Assembly (NCBI GenBank): GCA_030429455.1
Contig: JAUIFC010000009.1
Span: forward strand, 1 to 47,246
Direction of reading: 5' to 3'
Source of the DNA: Bacteroidia bacterium
Lineage (GTDB): Bacteria > Bacteroidota > Bacteroidia > Flavobacteriales > Flavobacteriaceae
DNA: 47,246 bases
Made by a program: the position numbers and the translations under genes. Shown piece after piece: positions 43,761-47,246 of this stretch (position 1 is its first letter; each line of letters starts with the position of its first letter). The notes under the pieces are model-generated. The model was not told where the DNA came from and made no database searches. It worked only from the letters and a program-made list of their open reading frames with translations.

Positions 43761-44450
43761 TTATAATGAAGACTTCAACCTATCATGAACCAAGATTCTG
43801 AATGTATTACTAATTGGCAGCTCTTTATCTCCTATATACAACTGTGTTTTCTTTACTTTTTCTACTCTCTTCAAATTAGCTATATAGGACTTGTGCGTAC
43901 GTTGAAAATTTTCTGGAAGTTGTACAGATATATTTGTAAGCGTTTCCAGAATTAAATACATTCTTTGGTCGGTAAAAATCTTCAGATAATTTCCAAAACT
44001 TTGAATATACTTAATCGCATCAAATGGAATGTTTATAAGTATACCGTCTTGTTTAACTTGTAATTCTTCTGGTTCTAGAGGAGTTTTAGGTTCCAAAATT
44101 GGGTTCACGGATACTTTTTGAATTGCTTTTAGAAAGCGCTCTAATTTAATAGGTTTGAGCAAGTAATCTACAACGCCATAATTGTAACTATCCAGCGCAT
44201 ATTCAGAATACGCAGTTGTTAAAATAATTTTGGGAGGATTTAAAAGAGAACGTAGAATTTCCAGCCCGTTCAGTTCTGGCATTTTGATGTCTAAAAAAAC
44301 GAGGTCAGGTTTTTCGTTTTGCATATAATTGATAAACTCAATGGGATTACCAGTACTTAAAACTACTTCCAAATTATCCAACTTTGAACAATAGTCTTCT
44401 ATGACATTACGTGCAAGAATTTCGTCATCTACAATACCCACTTTTATCAT
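43761..44450 (-). CDS. LytTR-type response regulator
   Basis: A 229-aa response regulator. The receiver domain (1-120) has the acidic pair D8 and D9, the phospho-acceptor D54 in LVFLDIKMP, T (TTAYSEY) and K (YLLKPI). Residues 128-229 form a LytTR DNA-binding domain (INIPFDAIKYIQSFGNYLKIFTD; FQRTHKSYIANLKRVEKVKK). The ATG overlaps the end of the LytS-like gene by 4 bp. These AlgR/AgrA-type regulators bind direct repeats; no binding site was searched exhaustively, and the target genes are unknown. The nearby esterase, PD40 lipoproteins and serine hydrolase are candidates. Confidence 0.94.
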   Translation of the reverse strand: MIKVGIVDDEILARNVIEDYCSKLDNLEVVLSTGNPIEFINYMQNEKPDLVFLDIKMPELNGLEILRSLLNPPKIILTTAYSEYALDSYNYGVVDYLLKPIKLERFLKAIQKVSVNPILEPKTPLEPEELQVKQDGILINIPFDAIKYIQSFGNYLKIFTDQRMYLILETLTNISVQLPENFQRTHKSYIANLKRVEKVKKTQLYIGDKELPISNTFRILVHDRLKSSL

Positions 44451-45457
44451 AAATCTATTGGTTTTGTGCTCTTTGACAAATCTATAGAAAGACTTACCTT
44501 GTATTCCTTTCTGTTGTTTTCAATTTGTAATGAGTGCATTTTTGGATACAATAAAAGTAAACGTTTTTTTACATTCTCAAGTCCTAGTCCTTTTCTATTT
44601 AAATCAATAGTTGTTTCTGGTTTAGAATTTATAATTGAAGCATAGAACATTGTCTCTTTAATTTCGGTTGAAATGTAAATATAGCTTTCGCTATTGGTGC
44701 TTTGTGCACCATGTTTTATTGCATTTTCGACAAATGGAATGAGTAACATTGGAGCAATGTGAAATTCTCTTTCATATTCTGAAATATAAAGTTCAATGTT
44801 ACAGCGTTCACTTAGTCTTTTTTCTTCCAGCAACAAATAATTTTCAATAAAGTCTAATTCTTCACGTAAGGAAACCATGTCTTTTTTGGCACTTTCTAAC
44901 TGGTACCGCATCAATTCACTCAGTTGCATTACCAAATCCGGTGTTTCTGGTGATTGCGATTTGGAAAGTGCATAAATGCTGTTTAGTGAGTTGAATAAAA
45001 AATGAGGATTAACCTGTTCTTTTAAATAATTCAGTTCCATTTCTTTTTGGAGTTTGTCTTTTTGGGCATTCACTTTTTGAAACGTTATGGATCGATTTAA
45101 AAAGAAAAAAGCCATTCCTGTTCCTGTGGTATAAATTAGAAAGAAAAATACTTTAGAAGTATAGGAAAAATCTTTTCCAAAGGCTTTAAATTGAGTGCCT
45201 ATCACTATCAACAGTAATAAGCTTAATGCATAAATAAGGTAGCGTTTTTTATCAAGAAATAGGGGAATCAGAACATAATGATTTACCCATATGACGAACA
45301 TAATCATGATGGTATAACTCAATTGCCAAATAAAAAATGCACTCGGACTATCGTAAACATCTATGGACGACCAGCCACTCAATAATTCTAAAAGCAATAC
45401 AAAAACAAATGCTAAAGAATTGATGAGTATCGTTTTTTTGATTGTGTAGGCTGACAT
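44447..45457 (-). CDS. LytS-type sensor histidine kinase
   Basis: A 336-aa membrane sensor kinase of the His_kinase (PF06580) class. Four hydrophobic helices span about residues 10-27, 41-66, 74-89 and 103-121. A coiled-coil linker follows, with the HPxF-type box LKEQVNPHFLFNSLNSIY containing the phospho-accepting H152. The ATPase domain has N-box PFVENAIKHG and G-box RKGLGLENVKKRL. No large extracytoplasmic sensor is present, so the signal is probably perceived in or near the membrane. It forms an operon with the LytTR regulator and the reading frames overlap at ATGA. Confidence 0.93.
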   Translation of the reverse strand: MSAYTIKKTILINSLAFVFVLLLELLSGWSSIDVYDSPSAFFIWQLSYTIMIMFVIWVNHYVLIPLFLDKKRYLIYALSLLLLIVIGTQFKAFGKDFSYTSKVFFFLIYTTGTGMAFFFLNRSITFQKVNAQKDKLQKEMELNYLKEQVNPHFLFNSLNSIYALSKSQSPETPDLVMQLSELMRYQLESAKKDMVSLREELDFIENYLLLEEKRLSERCNIELYISEYEREFHIAPMLLIPFVENAIKHGAQSTNSESYIYISTEIKETMFYASIINSKPETTIDLNRKGLGLENVKKRLLLLYPKMHSLQIENNRKEYKVSLSIDLSKSTKPIDL

Positions 45458-45661
45458 AAATGCGATGCTTTGGAATAAAAGTACAACGTTTAAATAAAAT
45501 GTAGTATTTAAAAATGATGAAATAAATACAAATATGATAAAGTGTATACATCATTTAATATGTTGGGTTGTCATAATTACAAATTTCGGAAATCAATAAC
45601 TTCTATTTTTACCCACTCAATGTTTTACGATTAAATAGCAAAAATTAAAAAAGAATAAAAA

Positions 45662-46876
45662 ATGAATGATATAAAAAAAGCCATTTTCGTTATGTTTCTA
45701 ATGATACGTTTGATCATTTCTGGACAAGAAAATAAGCAGAATTTACCATTAGTAAAAGTAGGTCAAGATACGTTGCCTTTTTTAGAAATGCCTTTACTCC
45801 AACGTGCTTATGTGACTTCAAAACCAGTAGGACGAAACGATGGTCTTTCTCTAGGAGAATTGGGGGTAGATGCCGGAAATAGAGATACCCTATATAAATT
45901 GGTAAATGAAATTGCATTTGATAAAAAAGGAATGTTTACGAGCATGTTAATTGCTCAGAACGGAAAGTTATTATTTGAATCTTATTATAGAAAAGGACGA
46001 ATGAATTTGCCGCATCCTCAAGCCTCTGCCGCCAAAATTTACACGAGTTTGGCATTAGGGAGAGCAATTGAGTTAGGGTATATATCAATGAAGGATTTAA
46101 AAAAACCAATACTGTCATTTTTCAAAAATTTGGACAAATCTAAAATGGCTGATGGAGTAGAAAGGATTACACTACATCACTTACTTACCATGCAGTCTGG
46201 AATTTATTTTACCGAAAACGATGATATTCAATCTGAAGAAGGTAAACGTTTTATATTCAAAGGACAAAAATGGTTACAAAACCAATTGGAAAATATGAAT
46301 TCTGTTACTAAAGAAGGTCAAATATTTAAATATGGAATTGGGCCTGATTTCGTGATGCAAGTTTTAGAAGTAGTCACCCCAAATGGTGCCGAAGCTTTTA
46401 TTAAAGAAGAGCTTTTGGATAAATTGCGCATCAAGAATTATAATTGGGAAAGGGCTTCAAATGGTTTGCCTGAAGGAGGATGGCGCGTTCGGTTTACTTC
46501 TAGAGATATGATGAAATGGGGTATGTTGATTCGAAATAACGGAAAATGGAATGAAGAACAATTGATAAATAAAGATTATCTAATACTAGCTACAAGTAGA
46601 TTGTTAAATATTGAAGACAAGGATATCAATTGGGGCGGAAAAGATGTGATGAATCAAGGCTTTGGTTACTACTTTTGGAGTGCAGATTTAAAGGTTGGCA
46701 ATCGAACTTATTTTTATACATCAGCTCAAGGTGGTGGAGGTCAATTTATCGCTTATGTAGAAGAGTTAGATCTTATTATTGTATTTACAGCTTATGACAA
46801 TAATGTACAATATCCACAAATAATTGCCGAAGATATTTTACCAGCTTTTATCGATTTAAAATCAAATCTTAATTAA
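45662..46876 (+). CDS. Exported serine hydrolase (β-lactamase-related)
   Basis: A 404-aa protein with an N-terminal signal (residues 1-20, ending IISGQ). The class C-type active site is S122-A-A-K125. A Y-G-I-G motif (FKYGIGPDF) occupies the position of the second motif and shows no Asn, resembling the YxSG-type of NylB-like hydrolases rather than a true β-lactamase. The third motif is SAQGGGGQFI near residue 360. Overall the protein belongs to the β-lactamase-fold serine hydrolases; substrates range from esters to amides, and resistance should not be inferred. It is transcribed divergently from the LytS-LytTR pair (204 bp between). Confidence 0.88.
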   Translation: MNDIKKAIFVMFLMIRLIISGQENKQNLPLVKVGQDTLPFLEMPLLQRAYVTSKPVGRNDGLSLGELGVDAGNRDTLYKLVNEIAFDKKGMFTSMLIAQNGKLLFESYYRKGRMNLPHPQASAAKIYTSLALGRAIELGYISMKDLKKPILSFFKNLDKSKMADGVERITLHHLLTMQSGIYFTENDDIQSEEGKRFIFKGQKWLQNQLENMNSVTKEGQIFKYGIGPDFVMQVLEVVTPNGAEAFIKEELLDKLRIKNYNWERASNGLPEGGWRVRFTSRDMMKWGMLIRNNGKWNEEQLINKDYLILATSRLLNIEDKDINWGGKDVMNQGFGYYFWSADLKVGNRTYFYTSAQGGGGQFIAYVEELDLIIVFTAYDNNVQYPQIIAEDILPAFIDLKSNLN

Positions 46877-47013
46877 AATAAAACTAATTCAAACTTTATT
46901 TTTATTAGCCTATCAAATAAGTTTTGTGTTTGTAATAACTTCTGACGGATTTATGATTTAATCAGACTATTAATAGTTTCTAAAATACATTTACATCAAA
47001 ATTTTAACCACAA

Positions 47014-47246
47014 ATGACAGTGAAAAATCTATCCTTTATACTTTTATCAATTTTAGCTTTAAACGCTTGTACTTCAAATAGCAATTCGCCTGAGGATTCT
47101 TTGGTCGTAAAAGGAGAACCAATTGAAGAATTTAATACACCAGGCGTTATTGCAGAAAAATACCCGCCAGAGACTTTTACCACAAGCGATTGGAATCTTG
47201 AGTATATATCTCCAGATATGAAAAACATTTATTTTTCCATTGCCCG
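47014..47246 (+). CDS. 5' end of a second PD40-type lipoprotein (truncated by window)
   Basis: The frame starts at ATG 47014 and stays open to the last base, so it is cut by the window edge. MTVKNLSFILLSILALNAC is a lipoprotein signal with Cys19. The next part, TPGVIAEKYPPETFTTSDWNLEYISPDMKNIYFSIAR, resembles the beginning of the PD40 lipoprotein at 41605 (ELFAPNIINTDSIELN... SDHTELFFSRI) in the arrangement of a F-A/YP segment followed by SPD.K..YFS. It is probably a paralogue. It follows the serine hydrolase with 137 bp between. Confidence 0.7.
   Translation, partial: MTVKNLSFILLSILALNACTSNSNSPEDSLVVKGEPIEEFNTPGVIAEKYPPETFTTSDWNLEYISPDMKNIYFSIA

Noticed and set aside
45662-46876. True antibiotic-resistance β-lactamase
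   Set aside because: The second active-site motif lacks the Asn of class C enzymes and the overall sequence fits the broad serine-hydrolase group.
1-47246. CRISPR array, tRNA or rRNA genes
   Set aside because: No regularly spaced repeats or RNA-gene signatures were seen while reading. A dedicated scan would be needed to exclude a short tRNA.

Overview
The window looks like a chromosomal segment of a marine-type Bacteroidota, most likely a Flavobacteriaceae member. The reasons are: AT-rich DNA by eye; -7 boxes of the TAnnTTTG type; almost no Shine-Dalgarno sequences; and families typical of the group, including lipoproteins with a short lipobox, a LruC/DUF4842 surface protein, a tricorn-type S41 peptidase, a LytS/LytTR pair and PD40 lipoproteins. 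I could run no homology search, so all family names are recognised by eye.

Layout. (1) 1-5000 is a mobile, accessory-looking stretch: a complete IS1182-family element with inverted repeats and a 4-bp target duplication, an AAA/DUF4143 ATPase, a 71-bp relic of a second IS end, a NYN-LOTUS protein, and a 3' fragment of a histidine kinase related to the intact kinase beside it. (2) 5161-8306 holds that PAS histidine kinase, which carries four cysteines in its sensor domain, and a LruC lipoprotein followed by a clear terminator. (3) 8488-20531 is a run of minus-strand housekeeping and periplasmic genes: an SDR/MBL-hydrolase/AraC operon, a VOC protein, a small membrane protein, an AcuI-like reductase, an MscS channel, a tricorn-like peptidase and a purple-acid-phosphatase-like lipoprotein.

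(4) 20721-41412 is the centrepiece: a 16-gene, single-strand, tightly packed (often ATGA-overlapping) locus for an extracellular contractile injection system (eCIS, AFP/PVC/MAC/AlgoCIS-like). In transcription order it encodes a DUF4255 tail terminator, one sheath, two tube proteins, a 57-aa DUF5908 protein, a LysM baseplate hub protein, a VgrG-like spike, a PAAR tip, a gp25-like wedge, two large baseplate wedge proteins, an 856-aa unknown, a 195-aa unknown with a fibre-like N-terminus, a CIS tape-measure protein, a DUF4157 cargo candidate with an unassigned C-terminus, and the AAA+ ATPase. The particle parts appear complete. The unassigned components (856 aa, 195 aa and the cargo C-terminus) are where new biology is most likely. 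A candidate promoter with a -7 box TAAATTTG lies just upstream of the first gene, which starts with GTG.

(5) 41605-47246 contains a PD40-type lipoprotein, a decayed esterase gene, a LytS/LytTR two-component pair, a serine hydrolase, and the beginning of a second lipoprotein that resembles the first.
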